Assembly (NCBI RefSeq): GCF_014699115.1
Contig: NZ_JACXAD010000006.1
Location: 124,001-188,000 of the forward strand
Direction: 5' to 3'
From: Hymenobacter montanus
GTDB lineage: Bacteria > Bacteroidota > Bacteroidia > Cytophagales > Hymenobacteraceae
Length of the DNA: 64,000 bases
The first letter of the stretch is position 1; each line of letters opens with the position of its first letter. A program made the translations under genes and the position numbers. The notes under the pieces were generated by a model, which saw only the letters and a program-made list of their open reading frames with translations, did not search any database and was not told the origin of the DNA. Below are positions 31,540 through 40,814 of the stretch, in pieces.

Positions 31540-33000
31540 AAGCAGTACCCTTACGTTTTTTTCCTCGGCATTGGTGGCATTGGCATGTCGGCCCTCGCGC
31601 GCTGGTTTCAGGCGAACGGGCACCACGTGAGCGGCTACGATAAAACCGAGACGCCGCTCACCCAGGCTCTGGCGGCGGAAGGCATCGCCATCCATTATGC
31701 CGATGCCGTCGAAAACATTCCCGCGGCCGTCCGGGAAAACCGGGCGCAAACGCTGGTGGTGCTCACCCCGGCCATCCCGGCCGACAGCCGGGAGTGGGCT
31801 TGGCTGCGCGCCGAAGGCTATGACATTCGCAAGCGCAGTCAGGTGCTGGGACTACTCACCCAGGGCCGCTACACCATCGCGGTGGCGGGTACGCACGGCA
31901 AAACCACCACCAGCAGCATGGTAGCTCATTTGCTGCACCACGCCGGCCTCGACGTCGGCGCCTTTCTGGGGGGAATCGCGGTAAACCTGGCGAGCAACTT
32001 GCTGCTGCCCACCGCCGCGACGGCCCCCCTTGTGGTGGAAGCCGACGAGTACGACCGCAGCTTCCTCACCCTGCTGCCCGACGTAGCCATCGTGACCAGC
32101 ACCGACGCCGACCATCTGGATATTTATGGCGACCAACGCGCGCTGGTGGATTCCTTTTGCCAGTTTGTGGCCCAGCTTAAGCCCGGGGGCATCCTGCTCC
32201 TCAACCACACCGCCGACCCCAGCGTGGCGGCTGCCGCTCCGGAGGGCACTACCGTGATTCGGTACGGCCTCACGGCGGAGCAGGGCCCCGGGCTGTTCGC
32301 CGCCAACATCACGGCCGAAGGCCATCAGTTTCATTTTGATTTGCACGGCCCCCAAGGCACGGTTACCGGCTTGGCCCTGGCCGTGCCGGGCTACCACAAT
32401 GTCGAGAACATGCTGGCCGCGGCGGCCGTGGCCCAGCTGCGGGGGGTAAGCCCCGAAAAGTTGCGCGCCGGGGTGGCGGCCTACCGGGGGGTAAAACGTC
32501 GGTTCGAGTTTGTGGTAGCCACGCCCCAGAACGTTTACCTGGACGATTACGCCCACCATCCGCGTGAGATTGAAGCCTTTCTGCGTTCGGTGCGGGCCTT
32601 GTATCCCGGCAAGCGCTTGCGGGCCATTTTTCAGCCCCATTTGTTTACCCGTACCCGCGACTTCGCGGCCGGCTTTTCTGCTAGCTTAAGTATTGCAGAT
32701 GAGGTATTTTTGTTGGATATTTACCCTGCCCGCGAGAAACCGCTGCCGGGCATTACCTCGGAGCTCCTATTGCCTAACATTACCGCCTCTACCAGAGCCA
32801 TTCAAACCAAAGAACAAGTACTGAACGCGGCCAAAACCGACGATTCATTTGATATTATAGCAACTATAGGTGCCGGGGATATAGACACGCTAGTGCCCCA
32901 ATTAAAACTACTATTAACAGAGCGGTGGAATGAACCAGGAATACCACGGTCTGCCCGCGTGAGCGAAGCAACCGGCCACCACCCGACTGCGCTAGCCTAA
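31537..33000 (+). CDS. murC: UDP-MurNAc:L-alanine ligase
   Basis: 487 residues from TTG 31537 (MKQYPYVFFLGIGG...); no ATG lies closer to the conserved start. MurC joins L-alanine to UDP-MurNAc, the first peptide step. Signatures: FLGIGGIGMSALARW (9-23), VVLTPAIPADSRE, ATP loop VAGTHGKTTTSSMVAH (about 116-131), VEADEYDRSFLTL (about 167-179), TSTDADHLDIYGD, and C-terminal DDYAHHPREIEAFL with FQPHLFTRTRDF. The start codon falls within a heptamer of the upstream repeat, so the repeat may influence initiation. Confidence 0.96.
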   Translation: MKQYPYVFFLGIGGIGMSALARWFQANGHHVSGYDKTETPLTQALAAEGIAIHYADAVENIPAAVRENRAQTLVVLTPAIPADSREWAWLRAEGYDIRKRSQVLGLLTQGRYTIAVAGTHGKTTTSSMVAHLLHHAGLDVGAFLGGIAVNLASNLLLPTAATAPLVVEADEYDRSFLTLLPDVAIVTSTDADHLDIYGDQRALVDSFCQFVAQLKPGGILLLNHTADPSVAAAAPEGTTVIRYGLTAEQGPGLFAANITAEGHQFHFDLHGPQGTVTGLALAVPGYHNVENMLAAAAVAQLRGVSPEKLRAGVAAYRGVKRRFEFVVATPQNVYLDDYAHHPREIEAFLRSVRALYPGKRLRAIFQPHLFTRTRDFAAGFSASLSIADEVFLLDIYPAREKPLPGITSELLLPNITASTRAIQTKEQVLNAAKTDDSFDIIATIGAGDIDTLVPQLKLLLTERWNEPGIPRSARVSEATGHHPTALA

Positions 33001-33085
33001 CCCTCTCTACCATACCGCCAGCCTACCAGTAACGTAGCGAAGTAAGCGAAGCACTAACAAGACTTCCGCCGACATCGCCCCGCGA

Positions 33086-33904
33086 TTGGTTGACCGTTAT
33101 GCAGTAATAAAACATCACCCCATTCACTACTTTACCCCTTCATCGTTGGAACGTACCCTCAGAAACATTCTCGTCGCGGCGGCTTGCCTGCTGGTGCTGG
33201 GTGGCTTAGGCGTATTTGCCGCGGTGCGCCAAGCTTCCCGACCGGTGGGCCAGATAGCCGTTAACATCGCCGACGAATTCGATAACTACTTCATCAGCGA
33301 GCGCGGCGTCACAGCTTTGCTTACCAAGGGTGGGGGCGAACCCGTCCTGGGCACGCGGCCCGAGGGCCCCCGGTTGCGCGAGCTGGAGGCCCGGCTCCGC
33401 GCGCATCCCTTCGTGCGCGAGGCGCAGGTGTACCGCGACCTCGCGGGTAACCTGCACGCCGACGTGCGCCAAAATCGTCCCATTGCCCGCATCACCCATC
33501 CAGATACCCGCTTCGATACGTACGTAGATGCGGAAGGCCATACCCTGCCGCTTTCGCCCTTGTTTACCGCCCGCGTAGCCACCGTAGCCCGGCCCGGAGG
33601 GACTAGTTTGCCAAGTGCATTTTTCCAAGATAGTACCGGCCGGCGCTACCTGGAATTTCTGCGCTACGTCGACGAACACCCGTTCTGGAAGGCGCAAGTG
33701 GCCGAGGTATTCATCGAGCCCGGCGGTAAGCTTTCCTTCACCCAGCAGGTCGGAGACCAGCGCATAGAATTCGGCCTGCCCGAAAATATTTCCGAAAAAT
33801 TCGCCAAGCTTATGGTATTTTACCGACAAATTCCGTCAGTTTTGGGGTGGGATACCTATCATCGCGTAAACGTTGAATATCAAAACCAAATTATCTGTGA
33901 GTGA
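33086..33904 (+). CDS. ftsQ: Cell division protein FtsQ
   Basis: 272 residues from TTG 33086; no ATG precedes the membrane helix in frame. One membrane segment (about 26-46, NILVAAACLLVLGGLGVFAAV) anchors a periplasmic part. It has a short POTRA-like region (about 55-130: LRAHPFVREAQVYRDLAGNLHADVRQNRPIAR, read in pieces) and a beta domain (about 135-255, with YVDAEGHTLPLS). FtsQ links FtsB/FtsL to the divisome. Sequence similarity across phyla is low; the HPFV.EA.V......L.V.V..N.PIAR pattern and position between murC and ftsA are the main evidence. Confidence 0.85.
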   Translation: MVDRYAVIKHHPIHYFTPSSLERTLRNILVAAACLLVLGGLGVFAAVRQASRPVGQIAVNIADEFDNYFISERGVTALLTKGGGEPVLGTRPEGPRLRELEARLRAHPFVREAQVYRDLAGNLHADVRQNRPIARITHPDTRFDTYVDAEGHTLPLSPLFTARVATVARPGGTSLPSAFFQDSTGRRYLEFLRYVDEHPFWKAQVAEVFIEPGGKLSFTQQVGDQRIEFGLPENISEKFAKLMVFYRQIPSVLGWDTYHRVNVEYQNQIICE

Positions 33905-33988
33905 CAATCCGTTGATACACAAGCTATAAGCCTTATAACTACTACCTTCTAACCCATTGATTCTTCACTGCTCGCCAGCACCGTTCCT

Positions 33989-35383
33989 ATGCAACAAGAC
34001 AAAATCGTCGTCGGGCTCGACATCGGCACCACAAAAATCTGCGCCTTGGTGGGGCGCAAAAATGAATTTGGCAAACTAGAAATCCTGGGCATGGGCAAAG
34101 CCGTGTCGGAAGGGGTTTCGCGGGGCATCGTGCTCAATATCGACAAAACGGTTGACGCCATCAAACGGGCTATTCGGCAGGCCGAAGAGCAATCCGGAAT
34201 TAGTATTGGATTGGTAAACGTGGGTATTGCCGGCCAGCACATCAAGAGCCTGCAGCACAACGGTAGCATTACCCGCAACTCGGCCGATACCATCGGGCCC
34301 GACGACGTGAACCGCCTCACGCAGGACATGTACCGCCTGGTAACCCAGCCCGGCTCGCAGATCATTCACGTGATGCCGCAGGACTATAAAGTAGACTACG
34401 AGGAAGGCATCGCCGACCCCGTGGGCTACGAAGGCGTGCGCCTGGAAGGCAACTTCCACATCATCACCGCCCAGAGCACGGCCATCAACAACATCAACAA
34501 GTGCGTCACCAAAGCCGGGCTGGAAATTGCCGACCTGATTCTGGAGCCGCTCGCCAGCAGCATGTCTATTCTCTCCGAAGAGGAGAAAGAAGCCGGGGTG
34601 GCCCTGATTGACATCGGCGGCGGCACCACCGACCTGGCCGTGTTCAAGGATGGCATCATCCGCCACGCCGCGGTGCTGCCGTTCGGGGGCAACATCATCA
34701 CCCAGGATATTAAAGTGGGCTGCAACGTAGCGCCCGGCCAGGCCGAGCAGCTAAAGGTCAAGTTCGGTAAGGCTATTGCCCAGGAAGCTTCCGACTACGA
34801 AATCGTGAGCATTCCCGGCCTGCCCAACCGCCCGCCCAAGGAGGTGTCGCTGAAAAACCTGGCGTACATCATCGAGGCCCGTATGTCGGAAATCATGGAG
34901 TTGGTGTATGCCGAAATCTACCGTATGGGCTTGCACGACAAGCTGTCGGCTGGCATCGTGCTCACGGGGGGCGGCTCCCAACTCCAAAACCTGGAGCAGC
35001 TCACCGATTACATCACCGGCCTCGACACGCGCATCGGCTACCCCAACCAGCACTTGGGCAAGAGCCGCATTGAGGCCGTGAAGTCGCCCATGTACGCCAC
35101 CACGGTGGGCCTGGTGCTGTCGGGCTACCACTCGCTCGACGAGCGGCAGACCCGCACGCCCTACGAACAAGAGGAGCCGGTGATTCCCGCGTATTATGCC
35201 CCCCAGGCAGCGCCGATCATGCCGGTGCCGGCCGAAACCCGCGCGGCGGTACCGGCCCCGCCGGCGCCCGCTCCGACCAAGCCCAAAGCCAAGGAGCCCG
35301 GCGCCGCCAGCCGTTTCTTCAAGGACATCATCACCCGCACCAAGGGGCTGTTGATTGATGATTACGACGACAAATCCTATTAA
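33989..35383 (+). CDS. ftsA: Cell division protein FtsA
   Basis: 464 residues. FtsA is an actin-like ATPase that anchors FtsZ to the membrane. Visible are phosphate-1 loop VGLDIGTTKICALVG (about 8-22), subdomain 1C (about 85-165), phosphate-2 VALIDIGGGTTDLAVF (about 203-218), adenosine motif IVLTGGGSQLQNL (about 326-338). After residue about 380 there is a Pro/Ala-rich linker (VPAPPAPAPTKPKAK) and a terminal amphipathic helix (ASRFFKDIITRTKGLLIDD) for membrane binding. The linker before the helix is longer than in E. coli, usual in Bacteroidota. Confidence 0.97.
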   Translation: MQQDKIVVGLDIGTTKICALVGRKNEFGKLEILGMGKAVSEGVSRGIVLNIDKTVDAIKRAIRQAEEQSGISIGLVNVGIAGQHIKSLQHNGSITRNSADTIGPDDVNRLTQDMYRLVTQPGSQIIHVMPQDYKVDYEEGIADPVGYEGVRLEGNFHIITAQSTAINNINKCVTKAGLEIADLILEPLASSMSILSEEEKEAGVALIDIGGGTTDLAVFKDGIIRHAAVLPFGGNIITQDIKVGCNVAPGQAEQLKVKFGKAIAQEASDYEIVSIPGLPNRPPKEVSLKNLAYIIEARMSEIMELVYAEIYRMGLHDKLSAGIVLTGGGSQLQNLEQLTDYITGLDTRIGYPNQHLGKSRIEAVKSPMYATTVGLVLSGYHSLDERQTRTPYEQEEPVIPAYYAPQAAPIMPVPAETRAAVPAPPAPAPTKPKAKEPGAASRFFKDIITRTKGLLIDDYDDKSY

Positions 35384-35393
35384 TTACTAGATC

Positions 35394-35485
35394 AATTGAC
35401 AATGAGCAATGAACGATGAGCAACTCGCTACCCTGGTGGGTACCTAACTCCCTCATTGTTCATTGCTCATTGCTCGTTGTTAATT
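35394..35485. repeat. Heptamer inverted repeat in the ftsA-ftsZ gap
   Basis: Left units CAATGAG-CAATGAA-CGATGAG; right units CATTGTT-CATTGCT-CATTGCT-CGTTGTT. The arms (about 35394-35425 and 35453-35485) pair at roughly 27 of 32 positions. The right arm ends 10 bp before the ftsZ ATG. Confidence 0.85.
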
Positions 35486-35494
35486 GAAAAAACA

Positions 35495-36991
35495 ATGAAT
35501 TACAAATTCGATATTCCAGCCCAGAACAAGTCCATCATTAAGGTGATTGGCGTGGGCGGCGGGGGCTCCAACGCCGTGAAGCACATGCACAAGCAGGGCA
35601 TCAAGGACGTGGAGTTTATTATTTGCAACACCGACCACCAGGCGCTGCAAAGCTCTACGGTGCCCAACAAGCTCCAGATTGGGGTAGACCTGACGGAGGG
35701 CCTCGGCGCCGGGGCCAAGCCCGAGCGGGGCCGCCAGGCGGCCCTGGAAAGCAAAGAGCAAATCCGCGACCTGCTGAACCACGGCACCAAGATGCTGTTC
35801 ATAACGGCCGGTATGGGCGGGGGCACGGGCACGGGCGCGGCCCCGGTTATTGCGCAAGTGGCGCAGGAGCTGGGCATCCTGACCGTGGGCATCGTAACCG
35901 CGCCCTTCTTGTTTGAGGGTAAGAAGAAGCGCCTGCAGGCTGAGCTGGGTATCAAGGAACTGAGCGAGCACTGCGACACGGTGCTGGTGATTCTCAACGA
36001 CAAGCTGCCCCAGATTTACGGCAACCTGACCATGAGCGCCGCCTTTGCCAAGGCTGATACCGTTTTGACGACGGCCGCCAAGTCCATCGCCGAAATTATT
36101 ACGGTGACGGCCGACGTGAACGTGGACTTCGAAGACGTGAAGACGGTGATGAAGGACAGCGGGGCCGCCGTGATGGGCAGTAGCATGACCGAAGGCGAAA
36201 ATCGCGCCCGCCGCGCCGCCGAGGAAGCCCTGAACTCGCCCCTGCTCAACAACACCGACATTCAGGGGGCCCAGAAAATCCTGCTTTCCATCATGTCGGG
36301 CGCCGAGCATGAGCTGGAAATGGATGAGCTGACAGAAATCACCGAGTACATCCAGGAGAAAGCCGGCCAGGATGCCGAGATGATTTTCGGCCACGGCATC
36401 GACGACTCGCTGGGCCAGAACATTCGCGTGACCGTGATTGCCACGGGTTTTGCCCGCGATGCGCACTCCATTACCACCCCGGGCGCGAGCGGCACGACCG
36501 CCGCTCCGGCCGCCGAATCTGCCGAAGCAGCTCCGGCGCCGGTGGCTCCCGCGGCCCCGGTAGCGGGGGGGAGCACCCCGACGCCGTCGTTCGTGCCCAC
36601 CTTTGGCACGCCAACCTCGGAGCCCGCACGGGTTACGTTCGACTTGAATGGCCCGGCCTCGCACAACGCGCCTCCGTTGACTGGTATTCCCGTCAGCGCC
36701 CCGGGCGAGCCCGTGCTGAACGTTGCCCCCTCAACGGCGGCTCCGGAAGCCCCCCGGCCTCGCCCCGCCCTCGACGCGCAGGCGCTGGAGCGCCGCCGCC
36801 GCCTCCAGGAGCTGAGCAATGGCTTGCCGCCCGAGGCCGTGAGCCAGTACGATACGCCCGCTTACCTGCGCCGCCAGGTGAAGCTGGAGAACGTGGAGCC
36901 CAGCTCCGCCCAAAACGTCTCGCGCTTCAATTTGTCGGACGACAATGAGTTATTGGGCGACAACCGGTTTCTGCACGATAATGTCGATTAA
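35495..36991 (+). CDS. ftsZ: Cell division protein FtsZ
   Basis: 498 residues from ATG 35495; the open frame continues upstream through the repeat but conserved sequence begins here. FtsZ is the tubulin-like GTPase that forms the division ring. Motifs: KVIGVGGGGSNAV (16-28), CNTDHQAL, tubulin signature GGGTGTGAAP (108-117), and the T7 catalytic loop region NVDFEDVKTVM. After the core (about 320) comes a Pro/Ala-rich linker, then the FtsA/ZipA-binding peptide YDTPAYLRR at 452-460. Unusually this is not the end: a further 38 residues follow, finishing NRFLHDNVD, a tail typical of Bacteroidota. A terminator follows 25 bp downstream. Confidence 0.97.
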   Translation: MNYKFDIPAQNKSIIKVIGVGGGGSNAVKHMHKQGIKDVEFIICNTDHQALQSSTVPNKLQIGVDLTEGLGAGAKPERGRQAALESKEQIRDLLNHGTKMLFITAGMGGGTGTGAAPVIAQVAQELGILTVGIVTAPFLFEGKKKRLQAELGIKELSEHCDTVLVILNDKLPQIYGNLTMSAAFAKADTVLTTAAKSIAEIITVTADVNVDFEDVKTVMKDSGAAVMGSSMTEGENRARRAAEEALNSPLLNNTDIQGAQKILLSIMSGAEHELEMDELTEITEYIQEKAGQDAEMIFGHGIDDSLGQNIRVTVIATGFARDAHSITTPGASGTTAAPAAESAEAAPAPVAPAAPVAGGSTPTPSFVPTFGTPTSEPARVTFDLNGPASHNAPPLTGIPVSAPGEPVLNVAPSTAAPEAPRPRPALDAQALERRRRLQELSNGLPPEAVSQYDTPAYLRRQVKLENVEPSSAQNVSRFNLSDDNELLGDNRFLHDNVD

Positions 36992-37015
36992 GTAATTGCG
37001 GTTTTGTTAGGAGTT

Positions 37016-37054
37016 AAAAGGGTCGCGGCTGATGCTTTCAGCCGCGGCTCTTTT
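37016..37054 (+). terminator. Terminator at the end of the dcw cluster
   Basis: The stem centres on CGCGGCTGA / TCAGCCGCG with AAAAG and CTTTT flanks. It lies 25 bp after the ftsZ stop codon and is the first strong terminator since mraZ. Confidence 0.92.
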
Positions 37055-37098
37055 GTTTATGGCCGTTGGTAAGACTGGGGCAAATTGCCCGTGGGGTA

Positions 37099-37557
37099 TT
37101 AGTGCCTACGCAGTTCTTTCTCAAAGCAAACGCTGTTCTCAACGCCTTTATACTGTCCGTAATTGGGAATGATTTGGTAGCCCCGGCTTTGGTAAAGAGC
37201 AATTGCTTCGGACTGCTTTTTCACGGTTTCCAGTACGCATTTATGGTACGATAATTCGGCCGCCCAATTTTCTAACGCGGTTAATATCGCAGTGGCTATT
37301 CCCTTTCCGCGACTGGTGGGGACAACATACATTCGCTTGACCTCCACGGCCTCCGGCGTGTATTCTCTGATGGCCCCGCAGCCGATTGGAACTTCGTTTT
37401 CATAAGCTACCACGACGTGGTTGAGGCCGGTAGTTTTGTTGAACTGAGCGTAAAATTGGTGATCGGCACCGTTTTTCACGGCTAGGTCAGCATCAAGCAA
37501 CCGGACGAGGGTAGTAAAGTCTGAATTCCCGAAATCAGTTCTTATTATTCTTACCAT
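37099..37557 (-). CDS. GNAT-family N-acetyltransferase
   Basis: 152 residues, one acetyltransferase domain. Motif A (acetyl-CoA loop) is YVVPTSRGKGIATAIL (about 77-92, R/QxxGxG/A as RGKGIA), preceded by the beta-4 segment AVEVKRMYV and followed by motif B ALYQSRGYQIIPNYGQY. Such enzymes acetylate amino groups on small molecules or proteins; the substrate cannot be read from the sequence. It is somewhat richer in A+T than the dcw genes and stands at the edge of an accessory stretch with LRR genes, so it may be acquired. It converges on the ftsZ terminator. Confidence 0.88.
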   Translation of the reverse strand: MVRIIRTDFGNSDFTTLVRLLDADLAVKNGADHQFYAQFNKTTGLNHVVVAYENEVPIGCGAIREYTPEAVEVKRMYVVPTSRGKGIATAILTALENWAAELSYHKCVLETVKKQSEAIALYQSRGYQIIPNYGQYKGVENSVCFEKELRRH

Positions 37558-37694
37558 TTCGCTTTTTAATTTAGAATGGTTATGAGGTAAATGTACAAGA
37601 GGCCTGGTATAGTTTAGCTATTGAGGCTAAATTTGCCCCGCACTCGCACGGGGCCGCTGCTCGCCAACAGAACAACGTGCCCACGGTATGCTTG

Positions 37695-38243
37695 TTAATC
37701 CACCAATAACTCCAATCCCGTTTGTGGTAAAGGCTGGGGAATATCGGTGAGGGTATTGTTTCGGGCATCCAGTAATCTGAGGCGGGGCAATCGGGCTAAG
37801 CTTCCTGGTAAATTTTGGAACTGGTTATTAGCGTAAAACAGTCATTTCAAACGGTGTAACTGTCCTAAACTATCAGGCAGTACTTGCAACTGGTTATTAG
37901 CGCAAAATAGCCATTCCAAGTGGTGTAATGTTGTCAGGCTTTCAGGCAGTGCTTGGAGGCAATTACCAGAGTACTTCGGTATCTTCAGGTTTCGTAATTC
38001 TCGCAGCCCTTCAGGCAGTAATTACAGTTGGTTGCCATCACAGGCTAGTGCTTGCAAATGGTGTAGCTTCTCCAAGCTTTCTGGCAAGTCTTGTAGCTGG
38101 TTATGAGAACAGTATAAGTCCCGCAAGTCAGGTAGCTATCCCAGACTCTCAGGCAGTGCTTGTAGTTGGTTGTTAGGGCAATCAAGTATTATCAAGTTGT
38201 GTATCTGTCCCGGGCTTTCCAGCGCTGATTCTTGAAACTTCAC
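37695..38243 (-). pseudogene. Leucine-rich-repeat protein gene with three stop codons
   Basis: From GTG 38243 to TAA 37695 a single reading frame of 183 codons encodes about seven LRRs of the form LPESLxxLxxLxxLxCxxNQL (for example LTTLHHLEWLFCANNQLQ). It is broken by TAG 38136-38138, TAA 38022-38024 and TGA 37842-37844. Comparison with neighbouring repeats indicates these were CAG, CAA and TGG, so each is one C-to-T or G-to-A change. There is no frameshift. LRR proteins bind other proteins; this one is probably dead. It points away from an intact LRR gene on the other strand. Confidence 0.85.
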
Positions 38244-38339
38244 CCTGGGCTACCGCTCGCCCTACTAGTTTGGGCAGGAACTGAAAAAACAGCCTACCTT
38301 AGCGCACTGTTCGTTTCTACTGGGCCACCCCAATTATTC

Positions 38340-39407
38340 ATGGAAACCAAGTATTCGGATACAAGGCTGGATTTTTCAAATCAGGAACTCGAGGAAGTAC
38401 CCATTAACTTCAGTCAATATCCTTATCTAGAAGAGCTCTATCTGGAGAACAACTGTATTGAAGAATTAAATGATATAGGAGAATTAAGGCAGTTAAAATG
38501 CTTGGATGCGTCACAGAATAGGCTGGAGTCCATTCCTGCGTCTATTGGCAATCTAGAGAACCTTGAAAGACTTTACCTTGATCAAAACTTGCTCGAAGAA
38601 ATTCCAGACAGTATTGGAAATTTACGTCGATTGCAATATCTTCAATTATCTGGCAATAGATTGAAGTCACTCCCGAATTCTGTTGGCAGGCTTTCTAACT
38701 TAACTGATTTAAGCGTTTATGATAATTCATTAATTGAATTACCCTCTTTATCTGGACTCGAAAATCTAAGCTCGTTCTGTACAAATATAAATGGTCTGTA
38801 TTCTTTTCCAGACTTGCCCCTAAGCTTGGAATGGTTGAACTTATTTCAAAATCAAATTTCATCAATTCCAGCTACTATAAAAAAATTTTCCAGACTCAAA
38901 AATCTTAGCCTAGGTAGGAATAAAATAAGCGTTATTCCTAATGAAATTGCCGAATTAGTAAATTTAGAAGGATTAAATTTGTACCAGACCTCCTTACAAG
39001 TTTTTCCTGAAGGTGTAGCCCAGCTACCCAATTTACGAAGACTGAGCATGAGCAAGTGCCCTATGAGTTCACTGCCTGCTACTTTCCCAGGCTTGCGAAG
39101 GCTTGAAAAACTGAGTCTAGAAGAAACACAGATATCTGAAATCCCTGAGACAATTGCAAGTTTAAAAAACTTAAAAGAGCTATCTTTGAAACAAACCAAT
39201 ATAGCTAGAGTTCCCGGCTGTCTGATGGGTTTGTCTAACTTAGAGACGCTTATTCTGTCGTACTGTAAAATACGGGAGGTGCCGGAGTTTTTACTCAAAA
39301 TGAAGGGATTGAAGTTCCTTTCGCTTGTGGGTAATCCTATTGAACGAAACTCAATATTGAGGCTGGAAGAACAAGCCAAGGAAAATGGTATTTCGTTGGT
39401 CATCTAA
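38340..39407 (+). CDS. Leucine-rich-repeat protein
   Basis: 355 residues from ATG 38340; the open frame reaches back to 38232 but the first 36 codons are GC-rich and not LRR-like. The protein is almost wholly LRRs, about 14 repeats of 22-23 residues with consensus IPxxIGNLxxLxxLxLxxNxL (for example LEEIPDSIGNLRRLQYL). No signal peptide, membrane segment or catalytic domain is visible, so a cytoplasmic protein-binding role is likely. It is clearly richer in A+T than the surrounding genome, which suggests acquisition. An LRR pseudogene on the opposite strand lies directly upstream, but its repeats have a different consensus. Confidence 0.85.
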   Translation: METKYSDTRLDFSNQELEEVPINFSQYPYLEELYLENNCIEELNDIGELRQLKCLDASQNRLESIPASIGNLENLERLYLDQNLLEEIPDSIGNLRRLQYLQLSGNRLKSLPNSVGRLSNLTDLSVYDNSLIELPSLSGLENLSSFCTNINGLYSFPDLPLSLEWLNLFQNQISSIPATIKKFSRLKNLSLGRNKISVIPNEIAELVNLEGLNLYQTSLQVFPEGVAQLPNLRRLSMSKCPMSSLPATFPGLRRLEKLSLEETQISEIPETIASLKNLKELSLKQTNIARVPGCLMGLSNLETLILSYCKIREVPEFLLKMKGLKFLSLVGNPIERNSILRLEEQAKENGISLVI

Positions 39408-39686
39408 CGTTATTAGATGCTACTACAGGCCTTGTCCACTTGAACTCATACCAGGTATTTAAAAGGGGATGGTTCACGCTGCCCGAATCATTGAGTTGCG
39501 GGGCCGACCCTGCTGAGACGAGACAGGGATGAGCGCAGAGATATGCTGCTGGCCGGCTGGCGTACTCCGCCGTACGAACCGGACACAATACCCAGCAGCT
39601 ACACCAGCGGGAACCTGCCTGGGCCAGCGCGGCGCAGCAAGAGGCCAATCAGAAATGGGGAAATTGTCTCTCTCTAGATGCTCCAG
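39408..39686. other. 279-bp gap between the LRR gene and the acyltransferase
   Basis: No complete gene seen. One plus-strand frame from about 39540 (containing TGHNTQQLHQREPAWASAAQQEANQ) looks protein-like but has no start or family match, and may be a remnant. Confidence 0.35.
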
Positions 39687-40760
39687 CTACGAGTAAGCCA
39701 GGCGGTTCTTTAACCGGTCTAATGGGGCTTCGAACCAGTGCCAGGAAGCGGCGGCTACCAGCAACAGTACGGGTAGTAGCAACAGGACCGTGGGCAGGGG
39801 ACTTAGCCAAAGCTGCCGGGTTTCGGTGGCGGCGAATACGCGGTAGACTACCCGTTGGTAAATTACTGGCAGCATCAGATGGTAGAGGTAGCAGCCGTAG
39901 CTGCGCTGGCCGACCCATTGCAGGAGTGACGATGACAGGAAATGAGTGCCCTTGGGTTGCTTCGCGTTGGGAAGGTGCAGGACCCAGCTCAGCGTGATAA
40001 AAGCTGCTCCGCTACCCACGGTGGTGTAAACCAGAATCCAAAGCGTGGGCGCATCCGCGAGGTGGGTGGCCGCCCAGAGCCCCCCCCAAGCCAGCCAGGC
40101 CAGCACCACCCACCGACCCCGCGCCCATTGCCGTACTCGCGGATGATGCTCAACGATGCGGAGCAGGGCGCCGGTGGCAAACATATCGAGGCAGGAAGGC
40201 AGCAGCACGAACACGAAATTGGGCGTGACCCAGGCGCTCCACCCCAGCCGGAATAACAGGCTGGCTGCCGCCACCGCCAGAAACCAGCCGGCGCGCCGTC
40301 CCGTCAGGCCCAGCAGAAATGGCCAAACCAAGTAAAACTGCTCGTCGACAGCCATGGTCCAGTAGTGGCCCACTCCTTCTCCCCAGTGTTGCAGGTGGTA
40401 GAAGAGCAGGTTGGGCAAAGGCAGGATAAACCAGCCGGGATGCTGATGAAGAGTCGCCAGGGGCAGCAGCGCACCCAGCACCAGCGTGGCGTAGTAGGGC
40501 GGCAGGATGCGTATCATGCGCCGCTGATAGAACGTGCCCAACCGCCGCCACCACGGGCCGGCCGCGTTGGGATGGATTCGCTGCTTCCAGATAATGCCGG
40601 AAATAAGGTAACCGCTGAGCACAAAAAATGTGATGCGGCCCATGGAGGACACCGGAAACGGCAGGCGGGTCCAGTGCCCGAGTATTACCAGCCAGACCGC
40701 AATGGCCCGCACGCCGTTGAGGGCGGGGCGGTAGACAAGCGGCGGGGTGGGAACAGACAT
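39687..40760 (-). CDS. Acyltransferase family 3 (OafA/YrhL-type) membrane protein
   Basis: 357 residues from ATG 40760; a TTG at 40781 would add seven. Ten or so membrane helices. Family blocks: RPALNGVRAIAVWLVILGHW (N-terminus, with the conserved H at about 29), GRITFFVLSGYLISGIIW (about 41-58), FYQRRMIRILPPYYATL (about 77-93, the R-RI-P motif), and GHYWTMAVDEQFYLVWP (about 131-147, with WS/TM..E.Q.Y). Such proteins O-acetylate sugars of lipopolysaccharide, peptidoglycan or exopolysaccharide. It lies 55 bp downstream of yebC on the same strand; the nearby envelope glycosylation genes make a surface polysaccharide substrate plausible. Confidence 0.9.
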   Translation of the reverse strand: MSVPTPPLVYRPALNGVRAIAVWLVILGHWTRLPFPVSSMGRITFFVLSGYLISGIIWKQRIHPNAAGPWWRRLGTFYQRRMIRILPPYYATLVLGALLPLATLHQHPGWFILPLPNLLFYHLQHWGEGVGHYWTMAVDEQFYLVWPFLLGLTGRRAGWFLAVAAASLLFRLGWSAWVTPNFVFVLLPSCLDMFATGALLRIVEHHPRVRQWARGRWVVLAWLAWGGLWAATHLADAPTLWILVYTTVGSGAAFITLSWVLHLPNAKQPKGTHFLSSSLLQWVGQRSYGCYLYHLMLPVIYQRVVYRVFAATETRQLWLSPLPTVLLLLPVLLLVAAASWHWFEAPLDRLKNRLAYS

Positions 40761-40814
40761 GAGGGCCGGCTGACAACTCAATTTCCAGCCACGATAGGTA
40801 AGCGGGACAGAGAC

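Noticed and set aside
37695..38243. Read-through or recoding of the LRR frame (for example UGA as tryptophan or selenocysteine)
   Set aside because: All three different stop codons occur in the frame, and no recoding signal is visible; a pseudogene is simpler.
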